Translations under genes and position numbers: made by a program
Notes under the pieces: model-generated
What the model saw: the letters and a program-made list of their open reading frames with translations, nothing else
Databases searched by the model: none
What the model was told of the DNA's origin: nothing
Source of the DNA: Actinophytocola sp.
Lineage (GTDB): Bacteria > Actinomycetota > Actinomycetes > Mycobacteriales > Pseudonocardiaceae
NCBI GenBank assembly: GCA_009379975.1
Contig: WHSS01000020.1
Location: 1 to 36,312, forward strand
Direction of reading: 5' to 3'
DNA length: 36,312 bases
In this document: piece after piece, positions 24,429 to 31,325 of the stretch
How positions within the stretch are numbered: position 1 is the first letter of the stretch
Layout of the letters: each line of letters begins with the position of its first letter

Positions 24429-24535
24429 CGTCGTGCGTGGAACATCGTGCATGGGCACGCTTCAGCACTCACGACCCACCTGGCTGAGGTCGTGAGTGAT
24501 GAGGCGTGCGGGAGCAATGACTTTCACGCACGACG
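24429..24535. repeat. Long imperfect inverted repeat, GTCGTGAGTG family, copy 2
   Basis: Two 47-base arms (24429-24475 and 24489-24535) flank a 13-base loop. The outer ends CGTCGTGCGTG/CACGCACGACG and inner ends CACTCACGAC/GTCGTGAGTG are perfect; the middle is more degraded (about 11 mismatches). It begins eight bases after the stop of the TIM barrel gene (minus strand). It shares loop length, arm ends and the internal GGGCACGC with copy 1 at 11371-11473. Confidence 0.85.
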
Positions 24536-24542
24536 ATGGCGG

Positions 24543-25427
24543 CTACTGGCCGAGGTGCAGTCGCGCGAACAGCAGCGACTCCGCGAGCAGCCGCGCGCGC
24601 TCGGCCGAGCGCCGGGCACCACGGGTGTTGATCTCGAGGATCACCTGGCCGTCGAACTCGGTCGCGACGAGCTTCTCTAGGATCTCGGCACACGGCTGCG
24701 TGCCCTTACCCGGCACCAGGTGCTCGTCCTTGGGCAGGCCGGTGCCGTCGGCAAGGTGCAGGTGAGAGAGTCCGGTGCCCATCCGGTCGGCGAGCGCGAA
24801 GGCGTCCATGCCCGCCGCCGCGGTGTGCGACAGGTCGAGCGTGTAGTGCCGGTAACCGACGTCGGTGGGGTCGATCGACGGCCGGAACGCCGATACCCGC
24901 CTGCTCCGGTCACCGACCGGCGGCCGGACCTTGAACATGTTCTCCACCGCGACCTCGACCCCGCTCGACTCTTCGAGCTCGGCGACCAGGTCGGCGAAAC
25001 CGTCGGCATACTTGCGTTGCCAGCGGAACGGCGGATGCACGACGACGGTGCGGGCACCCAACTCCTGCGCGGCGTCGACGCTGCGACGCAGCCGTACCTC
25101 GGGGTCGGGCGACCAGATCCGCTGCGTGATCAGCAACGAGGGCGAGTGGACGGACAGCACCGGAATACCGGACTTCTCGGAAAGCCACTTCAACGCGGAG
25201 ACGTCCTGGCTGATCGAGTCCGCCCACACCATCACCTCGACACCGTCGTAGCCGAGTTCGGCGGCGAGCTCGAAGCCGGCATTGGCGCGCAACGGCCACA
25301 CCGACGCGGTCGAAAGGCCGACCGGGATCGGCTTGCCCGCCTGCCACGACACGGCATCGCGCTGCGCCCGCGATGGCGAGCTGCGCGCGTGCTGGTCCGC
25401 CTCACCGTCGCGACTGGCTTCGTTCAA
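24543..25427 (-). CDS. Xylose isomerase-like TIM barrel protein (Rv0498-like)
   Basis: The 294-residue protein belongs to the sugar phosphate isomerase/epimerase (AP endonuclease 2-like) family. Probable metal ligands are in TVVVHPPFRW (His), VAVENMF (Glu), TLDLSHTAAAG (Asp/His), LSHLHLADG (His) and VILEINTRG (Glu). Substrate unknown. The long frame uses a TTG at 25425-25427 with GGGA about eight bases before it and a 19-base gap after the previous gene. A start nearer the barrel, such as the GTG of VSWQAGKPIPVGLSTASVW, would match homologues better but has no ribosome binding site. The first 30 residues are charged and low-complexity. Confidence 0.85.
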   Translation of the reverse strand: MNEASRDGEADQHARSSPSRAQRDAVSWQAGKPIPVGLSTASVWPLRANAGFELAAELGYDGVEVMVWADSISQDVSALKWLSEKSGIPVLSVHSPSLLITQRIWSPDPEVRLRRSVDAAQELGARTVVVHPPFRWQRKYADGFADLVAELEESSGVEVAVENMFKVRPPVGDRSRRVSAFRPSIDPTDVGYRHYTLDLSHTAAAGMDAFALADRMGTGLSHLHLADGTGLPKDEHLVPGKGTQPCAEILEKLVATEFDGQVILEINTRGARRSAERARLLAESLLFARLHLGQ

Positions 25428-25446
25428 GTGTTACGTCCCGGAGTAG

Positions 25447-26556
25447 TTACCTGTCGAGGAGGAGCAACGCGGCGGGGGAAATCGTCACCACCAGGCCGAC
25501 GAGCACCGCGAGCACGGTGGTCTGCAAATCCTCCGCCTTGCGGATTTTACGCACAATCCACACCAGACCCGCGATTACGAGCAGCGCGGCGCCGAGGGCG
25601 AGGGCCGGGATCTGGGTCCACAACCAGTTGAACAACAGCCACACGCCGGCGCCACCCACCACGCCGAGCGTGAGCTGCGCGGCGACCGCGAGCCATTGCT
25701 GGCCGGGCGTGCGGTCGTCGAAGGGCTCGTCGGCTTCGTCGGCCCGCTCGGCGGCCTCCTCATCGAGTTCGGCCACGCGTGCTCTGTCGGCCCTGTCGGC
25801 TTCGTCCAGCTGACGGGGGTCGTCGTACGGGGCGTCGAGGTCCTCGTACTCGCCCGGATAGTCGTACTCGGGGTAGTCGTGCTCGGACGAGTAGTCGGCG
25901 AACGAGTCCGGATACGGATCGCGATAACCGAAGCGATCGCTGACCTCGGTAACGGTGTCCAGGTCGACGGCGTCGAACTGGTCGGTCGACTCGTCGAGCG
26001 GTGCGCGGGCGGCCGGAGCCCGTTGCGGCGGCGGCGTTGGCCTTGTTACCTGCGCTGCCGGTTGCTGTGGTGCAGGTGGCTGCGGCTTGGGCGGCTGGAC
26101 CCGGCTGACGGGCAATCCGGGCGAACTCGGGTGCTGCGGCGCCGGTGGCGGTTGTGCCGGTTGCTGCTGTGGCTGTGGCCAGGAGCGCTGGTTCTCGGCG
26201 GGCGGGACCGCACGGTTGTAGCCGCTGCCCGGCTGCGGCGTTGGTCCAGGTGCTGGTCCAGGGGCCGGTCCAGGTGCGGGTCCGTTCGGCGCAGGCGCCT
26301 GCCGTGGGCCTGCCGCGCTGTGGGAGTGACCGTTGCGGCCACGCTGCTGCCAGTCCACGTCGGGCATCTCCGACTGGATCCGGTTGATGATCGCCTGGGG
26401 AGCGGTGGTGGTTACGTCGTGATCGTCAGCTTGCGCCCCATTGTCAGGACGACGATGCCTGCGGCGGGGTGCGCCCGCCGGTTTCGCCCCTCCGTGCTGG
26501 GCAAGCAACTCGGCTACCGTGCGCCGAGTCGGCTGATCACCGCTGTCTCGAGTCAT
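25447..26556 (-). CDS. Proline-rich membrane protein (Rv0497-like)
   Basis: The 369-residue protein starts MTRDSGDQPTRRTVAELLAQHGG, a short conserved helix with a basic stretch (APRRRHRR). A long Pro/Gln-rich segment (about 90-200) includes a GPAPGPAPGPAPGPTP repeat. A Tyr/Asp/Glu-rich acidic segment (YSSEHDYPEYDYPGEYEDLD) follows, and three membrane helices end the protein. The soluble part is probably cytoplasmic and disordered. The function is unknown; the position next to ppx and the TIM barrel gene is conserved. Positive N-terminus plus Pro-rich tract recalls scaffold-like septal or envelope proteins, but that is only an impression. The ATG at 26554-26556 has GGTGG five bases upstream. 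Confidence 0.83.
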   Translation of the reverse strand: MTRDSGDQPTRRTVAELLAQHGGAKPAGAPRRRHRRPDNGAQADDHDVTTTAPQAIINRIQSEMPDVDWQQRGRNGHSHSAAGPRQAPAPNGPAPGPAPGPAPGPTPQPGSGYNRAVPPAENQRSWPQPQQQPAQPPPAPQHPSSPGLPVSRVQPPKPQPPAPQQPAAQVTRPTPPPQRAPAARAPLDESTDQFDAVDLDTVTEVSDRFGYRDPYPDSFADYSSEHDYPEYDYPGEYEDLDAPYDDPRQLDEADRADRARVAELDEEAAERADEADEPFDDRTPGQQWLAVAAQLTLGVVGGAGVWLLFNWLWTQIPALALGAALLVIAGLVWIVRKIRKAEDLQTTVLAVLVGLVVTISPAALLLLDR

Positions 26557-26602
26557 CCCTTCCACCGTGCCTGTTGCCACTGCCGTAATTCAACAGTCTC
26601 CA

Positions 26603-27595
26603 CTACACACCCGCTACGCCGGGCCGGGTGACTCCGGTCATGAACTCAGTGTGGTCGTCGCCGTTGGAATGGTCCAGTCTGCGAAGGATCACACCCTCCC
26701 GGAGCGCCCACGGGCAGATTTCCAGCTCGGGCAGCGACAGCGCGCGCATCGCGGCCTGCGCCACCAGGGCACCGCTGACGAGCTGGTGCGACCGGCTACT
26801 GCTCACGCCCTCGAGTTCGGCCAGGTCAGCGGCGGTCATGCGGGAAATGAAGGAGATGAGCTGCCGCAGCCCCGCGTCGGTGAGCACCCTTCGCACGCGT
26901 GGCCCGGCCGCCGACGGCGCGGCGCCGGTGAGCCGTGCCAGCGAGCGGAACGTCTTGGAGGTGGCCGCGACGTGATTAGGTTCACCGTGCTTGCGGACCT
27001 TCTTGTGCACGCCGTCCAACTCGTCCGCCAGCCACGACGCGGTCTCCACGAGCTCGGCGCGCGACGGCGGGTCGTGCGAGAACCTCGTCCTGGTGACGCG
27101 CCCGGCGCCCAGCGGGAACGACTCGGCGTAGTCGGGCTCCTCGTCCATCCCCATCGCGATCTCCAACGAACCACCGCCGATGTCGAGCACCAGTAACCGG
27201 CCTGCCGACCAGCCGAACCAGCGGCGTGCGGCGAGGAAGGTCAGCCGCGCCTCATCGGGCCCGGACAGCACCCGCAGTTCGACCCCGGTCTCCTCGGCGA
27301 CCCTGGCCAGCACGTCACCCGCGTTGAGCGCCTCCCGGACCGCCGAGGTGGCGAACGCCATCATCTCTTCGCATTCCAGCTTGACCGCGGCTTTCTTCGC
27401 CGTCTCGACTGCGCGGACCAGGTCGTCGCCGCCGGACTTGCTCAGCTCGCCCGACTTGGTGATGCGCTCAGCCAGCCGCAGCACGATCTTCTCCGAGTGC
27501 ATCGGCGTCGGGTGGGCACCACGGTGCGCATCGACCACCAGCAGGTGGGTCGTGTTCGATCCGACGTCGAGAACTCCAAGGCGCACAGCAGGCAA
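26603..27595 (-). CDS. Exopolyphosphatase / Ppx-GppA family phosphatase
   Basis: Ppx/GppA proteins release phosphate from polyphosphate or convert pppGpp to ppGpp. The 330-residue protein has the ASKHA-fold motifs GVLDVGSNTTHLLVVDAH (phosphate 1), FATSAVREALN, LVLDIGGGSLEIAMG (phosphate 2) and ATSKTFRSLARLTGA. It is the short form, lacking the C-terminal HD domain, like Rv0496 (Ppx1). The TTG at 27593-27595 has AGG five bases upstream. The GTG three codons later (VRLGVLDVGSNT) matches the usual N-terminus and may be the real start. Its neighbour, the regX3-senX3 phosphate-sensing system, fits a role in phosphate and polyphosphate balance. Confidence 0.92.
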   Translation of the reverse strand: MPAVRLGVLDVGSNTTHLLVVDAHRGAHPTPMHSEKIVLRLAERITKSGELSKSGGDDLVRAVETAKKAAVKLECEEMMAFATSAVREALNAGDVLARVAEETGVELRVLSGPDEARLTFLAARRWFGWSAGRLLVLDIGGGSLEIAMGMDEEPDYAESFPLGAGRVTRTRFSHDPPSRAELVETASWLADELDGVHKKVRKHGEPNHVAATSKTFRSLARLTGAAPSAAGPRVRRVLTDAGLRQLISFISRMTAADLAELEGVSSSRSHQLVSGALVAQAAMRALSLPELEICPWALREGVILRRLDHSNGDDHTEFMTGVTRPGVAGV

Positions 27596-27628
27596 CGTTA
27601 CCTGGCCGAGACTGCTCTAGCGTCCCCG

Positions 27629-27711
27629 CGCGCTGAAAGACGCTTTCAGTCCGTTGAGTGGACTGAAAGGGCCGTTCACTCCACTAGTCGGACTGAAGGC
27701 GTCTTTCAGCT
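27629..27711. repeat. Nested palindromic repeat, CTGAAAG family, copy C, overlapping the regX3 stop codon
   Basis: CGCTGAAAGACGCTTTCAG (27631-27649), GTCCGTTGAGTGGAC, GGACTGAAAGGGCCGTTCAC and a closing GGCGTCTTTCAGC form the same arrangement as copy A. The regX3 stop codon (TGA, 27706-27708 on the minus strand) lies inside the terminal CTGAAAG unit. The element thus supplies the gene's end and then its probable terminator, before ppx. Confidence 0.8.
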
Positions 27712-28410
27712 CGGCACGGGGGCGGCTTCGAACTTGTACCCTAGGCCTCGAACCGTCACCAGATGCCGCGGCGATCCGGGGTCGGGCTCGATCTTCGACC
27801 GCAGCCGTTTTACGTGCACGTCCAGCGTCTTGGTGTCGCCGACGTAGTCCGCGCCCCACACCCGGTCGATCAGCTGACCGCGGGTGAGCACCCTCCCGGC
27901 GTTGCGCAGCAGGTACTCCAGAAGGTCGAATTCTTTGAGCGGCAGCGACACCTCACCGCCGTCCACCGTGACCACGTGCCGTTCGACGTCCATCCGCACC
28001 GGGCCGACCGCCAGCACGGCGGGCGACAGCTCGCCGTCACCGCCCGCCTCGGCGCCGCGGCGCAGCACGGCGCGGATCCGGGCGATCAGTTCGCGCGCCG
28101 AGTAGGGCTTGGTCACGTAGTCGTCGGCGCCGAGTTCGAGCCCGACCACCTTGTCGATCTCGCTGTCCCTGGCCGTCACCATGATCACCGGAACCGCGGA
28201 GCGCTGCCGGAGCTGCTTACACACGTCGGTGCCGCTCATCCCGGGCAGCATCAGGTCGAGCAGCACGATGTCGGCACCGTTGCGGTCGAAATCCTCGAGG
28301 GCTGACTGGCCGGTAGTCGCCACGGTGGCGGTGAACCCTTCCTTGCGCAGCAGGAACGCGAGCGGATCCGCGAACGACTCCTCGTCTTCGACGATGAGAA
28401 CCCTGGTCAC
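27706..28410 (-). CDS. regX3: Two-component response regulator RegX3 (OmpR/PhoB family)
   Basis: The 234-residue OmpR-type regulator has a receiver domain with Asp52 as phosphoacceptor (IVLLDLMLPG), acidic Asp9/Glu10 and Lys101 (VTKPYSARELIARI). A winged-helix DNA-binding domain follows (EFDLLEYLLRNAGRVLTRGQL, TLDVHVKRLRSKIE, VRGLGYKFE). With SenX3 it controls phosphate starvation genes. The GTG start at 28408-28410 has GGAGGAG four bases upstream and overlaps the senX3 stop (GTGA). A longer frame to 28620 runs through senX3 and is discarded. Its stop codon lies within a palindromic repeat. Confidence 0.95.
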   Translation of the reverse strand: MTRVLIVEDEESFADPLAFLLRKEGFTATVATTGQSALEDFDRNGADIVLLDLMLPGMSGTDVCKQLRQRSAVPVIMVTARDSEIDKVVGLELGADDYVTKPYSARELIARIRAVLRRGAEAGGDGELSPAVLAVGPVRMDVERHVVTVDGGEVSLPLKEFDLLEYLLRNAGRVLTRGQLIDRVWGADYVGDTKTLDVHVKRLRSKIEPDPGSPRHLVTVRGLGYKFEAAPVPS

Positions 28411-29678
28411 AACACTCCTCCGTGTTCGGTCGTTTCGGCCGTACGGACCAGGCGGGCTTCCCGCTTGGCCTCCGCCTGCCGGGCGCGCGAGCGTGGCTGC
28501 CCCCGCGTGTCGGACTCCGTACCGGTCGCGGGGCGAGTGGCCGCCGCGCCGGACTTGGACGAGCCGCGATGTGCGGGTATGCACAACGTGAAGGTCGAGC
28601 CGGTCCCCGGTTTGCTCCACAGCCGCACCGAGCCGCCATGGTTGGCCGCGACGTGCTTGACGATGGCGAGCCCGAGGCCGGTACCGCCGGTGGCGCGCGA
28701 GCGCGCCTTGTCGACCCGGTAGAAGCGTTCGAACACGCGCTCCTGCTCGTCCTCGGCGATACCGAAGCCCCGGTCGGTCACCGCGATCTCGACGACCCCG
28801 TTGGCCAGCCTGCGCGACACCGACACCGGGCTACCGGCAGGCGAGTACGCGATCGCATTGGTCAGCAAGTTCGACAGCGCGGTGACCAGCAGCGTCCGAT
28901 CGCCCTCGACGAGCAGGCCGCTGTCCCTGTCCGTAGTGACGTTGCGCCGGTCGTCGTCGGTGGTCAGCACCACCCGGCCGAGCGCGTCCGCGATCACCGC
29001 GTCGACCTCGACCACGTTCATGTCGGGCAGCCGTTCGGCACCCTGCAACCGGGACAGCGCGATCAACTCGGTGACGAGCGTGCCGAGGCGCGTCGATTCG
29101 TTGAGGATCTTCTGCCCGAAGCGCCGGACCTCGACCTCGTCGTCGGCCGCGTCGAGCACCGCCTCGGCGAGCAGGGCCATCGCGCCGACCGGGGTCTTGA
29201 GCTCATGGCTGACATTGGCGACGAAGTCGCGCCGGGTCGCCTCGAGCCGGACCGCCTCCGAGTCGTCGACCGCCTCGATCACGGTGTACCCGTCACCGAG
29301 CGACACCGCCTCGCCCAGCACAGCTTCGGGCTGCCGCCCCCTGGCGCCCGCGAGGGGTGAAAGGTCGATCTCGACCCGCTCACCGGTCTCGGTCACCTGT
29401 TCGGCGGCGGCGCGGGCACGCGGGTCGGCCTGGTTGCCGTGCACCAGGCCCAATTCGATCGCGCGGGGGTTGTGCAGCACGGTGTCCCCGAACTTGTTCA
29501 ACAACGCGATGCCATTGTGTGAGGAGCGCACGAGCCGCAGCAGCAGTTCCGCCACCGTCGGACCGGCGGGTCCGCGCGAGCGGCGCCCTCCCCGCGCCCG
29601 GCTGATGCCGTACCCGAGCACCGCGCCGACGAGCAATGCGCCGATCGTGGCCAGTACGAGCGTTGCGGACGCGGTCAC
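28407..29678 (-). CDS. senX3: Sensor histidine kinase SenX3
   Basis: The 423-residue kinase has a single N-terminal membrane helix (about 6-25), a PAS-like domain (about 45-140; SSHNGIALLNKFGDTVLHNPRA), then HisKA with His158 in FVANVSHELKTPVGAM. The HATPase domain has NLLTNAIAYSP (N box), VTDRGFGIAEDEQERVFERF (G1/F box) and GGTGLGLAIVKH (G2). The C-terminal 50 residues are basic and disordered. There is no large extracytoplasmic sensor loop, in keeping with SenX3/PhoR types that sense through the Pst transporter and PhoU. The start is a GTG at 29676-29678. It forms an overlapping pair with regX3. Confidence 0.95.
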   Translation of the reverse strand: MTASATLVLATIGALLVGAVLGYGISRARGGRRSRGPAGPTVAELLLRLVRSSHNGIALLNKFGDTVLHNPRAIELGLVHGNQADPRARAAAEQVTETGERVEIDLSPLAGARGRQPEAVLGEAVSLGDGYTVIEAVDDSEAVRLEATRRDFVANVSHELKTPVGAMALLAEAVLDAADDEVEVRRFGQKILNESTRLGTLVTELIALSRLQGAERLPDMNVVEVDAVIADALGRVVLTTDDDRRNVTTDRDSGLLVEGDRTLLVTALSNLLTNAIAYSPAGSPVSVSRRLANGVVEIAVTDRGFGIAEDEQERVFERFYRVDKARSRATGGTGLGLAIVKHVAANHGGSVRLWSKPGTGSTFTLCIPAHRGSSKSGAAATRPATGTESDTRGQPRSRARQAEAKREARLVRTAETTEHGGVL

Positions 29679-29926
29679 GGTCGAATCGTAAGCATGCGGG
29701 TGGCCTGTTGTCCTAGTGTTGTCGGCCTATCCGTGACCCCCGTGACACTTGAGGCCCGGATATTCGCCGCCGTGTCAGCTTCTGTTCACCCAATGGTAGT
29801 AATTCGCTGAGCGTGCCAGCCTACGCGATCCGGACATCGGGCTGCCAGATTCGGACATTTCGGCCCGGAATTTCCGTTACTGGACGGCCGTTGCATCTGC
29901 TAGGACGGAACGGGAGGAGACCCAGC
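29679..29926. promoter_or_regulatory. Divergent promoter region of senX3 and the dioxygenase, with a GTTCACC box
   Basis: This 248-base gap has no gene. GTTCACC at 29784-29790 is the core unit of the PHO box bound by PhoP and RegX3-type regulators. Flanking 11-base units TGTCAGC (29773) and GGTAGTA (29795) are weak matches in phase. It would allow self-regulation of senX3-regX3. GGGAGGAG at 29912-29919 is the ribosome binding site of the plus-strand gene. Confidence 0.5.
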
Positions 29927-30712
29927 GTGACCAGCTTGACCGAACGGATGCCGGTGCTTTACCTCAGCCACGGCGCGCCACCGCTGGCCGACGACGAGCG
30001 CTGGAAGCGGGAGCTCACCGGCTGGTCGGCGGGCCTGCCCCGCCCGGCGGCGATCCTGATGGTGTCCGCGCACTGGGAGGCGGCCCCGCTCACCATCGGC
30101 GCCACCGAGACCCGGCCGCTGGTCTACGACTTCTGGGGCTTTCCCGAGCACTACTACCGCGTGACCTACCCGGCGCCGGGCGCGCCGTGGCTCGCCGAAC
30201 GGGTCGCGGCGCTGCTCGGCGAGGAGCATCCCGCGGCGCACGATGAGGAACGGGGCCTCGACCACGGCGCGTACGTCCCGCTCGTCGAGATGTTCCCCGG
30301 CGCCGATGTGCCGGTACTGCAGATCTCGATGCCCACGCTCGACCCGCGCGAGTTGTACCGGCTCGGCGGACGGCTCGCCCCGCTGCGCGACGAGGGCGTG
30401 CTGATCATCGGCAGCGGGTTCTTCACCCATAATCTGCGCGGGATCAACCTGGGTGGCAGCAGTGACGCCGCACCGGCGAACTGGTCGTCGGAGTTCGATC
30501 AGTGGGGAGCGGAAGCGCTGGGCAACGCCGACATCGACGCCTTGCTCGACTTCCAGCACAAGGCGCCTGCCGCCCGGATGGCCCACCCGCGCACCGAGCA
30601 CTTCGCGCCCCTGTTCGTGTCGCTCGGCGCCGGGCAGGACGCGGGTGCCGCCGAGACCGTGATCGACGGCTACTGGTACGGGCTGGCGAAGCGCTCCGTC
30701 CAGCTCGGCTGA
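29927..30712 (+). CDS. DODA-type extradiol ring-cleavage dioxygenase (class III, YgiD-like)
   Basis: The 261-residue protein belongs to the LigB/DOPA 4,5-dioxygenase family, Fe- or Zn-dependent enzymes that cleave catechol rings. Likely metal and catalytic histidines are His15 (YLSHGAPPL), His49 (MVSAHWEA), His113 (GLDHGAYVPL) and the GSGFFTHN stretch. The natural substrate of bacterial members is unknown. The GTG at 29927-29929 is chosen for GGAGGAG seven bases upstream; an internal ATG (MPVLYLSHG) seven codons later is the alternative. It is a single-gene unit divergent from senX3 and convergent with the next gene, four bases apart. Confidence 0.92.
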   Translation: MTSLTERMPVLYLSHGAPPLADDERWKRELTGWSAGLPRPAAILMVSAHWEAAPLTIGATETRPLVYDFWGFPEHYYRVTYPAPGAPWLAERVAALLGEEHPAAHDEERGLDHGAYVPLVEMFPGADVPVLQISMPTLDPRELYRLGGRLAPLRDEGVLIIGSGFFTHNLRGINLGGSSDAAPANWSSEFDQWGAEALGNADIDALLDFQHKAPAARMAHPRTEHFAPLFVSLGAGQDAGAAETVIDGYWYGLAKRSVQLG

Positions 30713-30716
30713 CGGC

Positions 30717-31325
30717 TCAGCGCCGCAGGTCATCACCCCTGACCAGGGTCCGGTCCGGGCAGCCGATGATCATCGGGGAGTGGGCGAGGAGGTCGTGGTC
30801 GAAGCGCGCGGTCGCGACCGCCGACGCCCCGAGTACGTGGCCGGTGACCACCGCGCCGGACATGTTCTGCATCTCCCGTTCGTGGTAGTAGCGGCAGTTC
30901 CCGAACCGCACGCGCAGCTCCACGCGCATCGTGTCGCCCGGCCACAGCGTCAGCGGCAGCCGCTCACCGGTCACGGTCACCGCGACCGTCTCCGCCAGCG
31001 GGCGCGGCTCGTCGGTCAGCGCGACATCGGTCACCGTCATCGGCACCATCCCGCTGTTGCTGATCGGCACCCGCACGGTGAACTGCTTGCCGTACTCATA
31101 TGCCAGGATGTGCGTTCCTCGTTCGCCGAAGGACGGCACGGTCACCACCGCGCCCGCGGAGAACGACGGCGGCTCACTGGCCGTCAGCCGCACCAGGTGC
31201 GGCGCCGCGAAATAGCCGGCGATCACCAGCAGCACCACCGCACCGAGCACGAACCACGGCGCAGGCGGCCGCCGAGCCCCGCTCGTCGACTGCCCGGACC
31301 CGACGTCAGGCAGCGTGGCCACCAT
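30717..31325 (-). CDS. Membrane-anchored extracytoplasmic beta-rich protein of unknown function
   Basis: The 202-residue protein has a short cytoplasmic N-terminus and one membrane helix (about 24-42, WFVLGAVVLLVIAGYFA). The exported domain of about 160 residues has many short beta strands (QFTVRVPISNSGMVPMTVTDVAL, VAVTVTGERLPLTLWPGDTMRVELRV). The pattern recalls an immunoglobulin-like or DUF11-type sandwich. Cys144 (FGNCRYY) and Cys189 (IIGCPD) could form a disulfide. No family is recognised. Its ATG shares one base with the stop of the beta-helix gene (TGATG), so it is almost certainly translated together with it, and the two products may act together at the cell surface. Confidence 0.75.
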   Translation of the reverse strand: MVATLPDVGSGQSTSGARRPPAPWFVLGAVVLLVIAGYFAAPHLVRLTASEPPSFSAGAVVTVPSFGERGTHILAYEYGKQFTVRVPISNSGMVPMTVTDVALTDEPRPLAETVAVTVTGERLPLTLWPGDTMRVELRVRFGNCRYYHEREMQNMSGAVVTGHVLGASAVATARFDHDLLAHSPMIIGCPDRTLVRGDDLRR

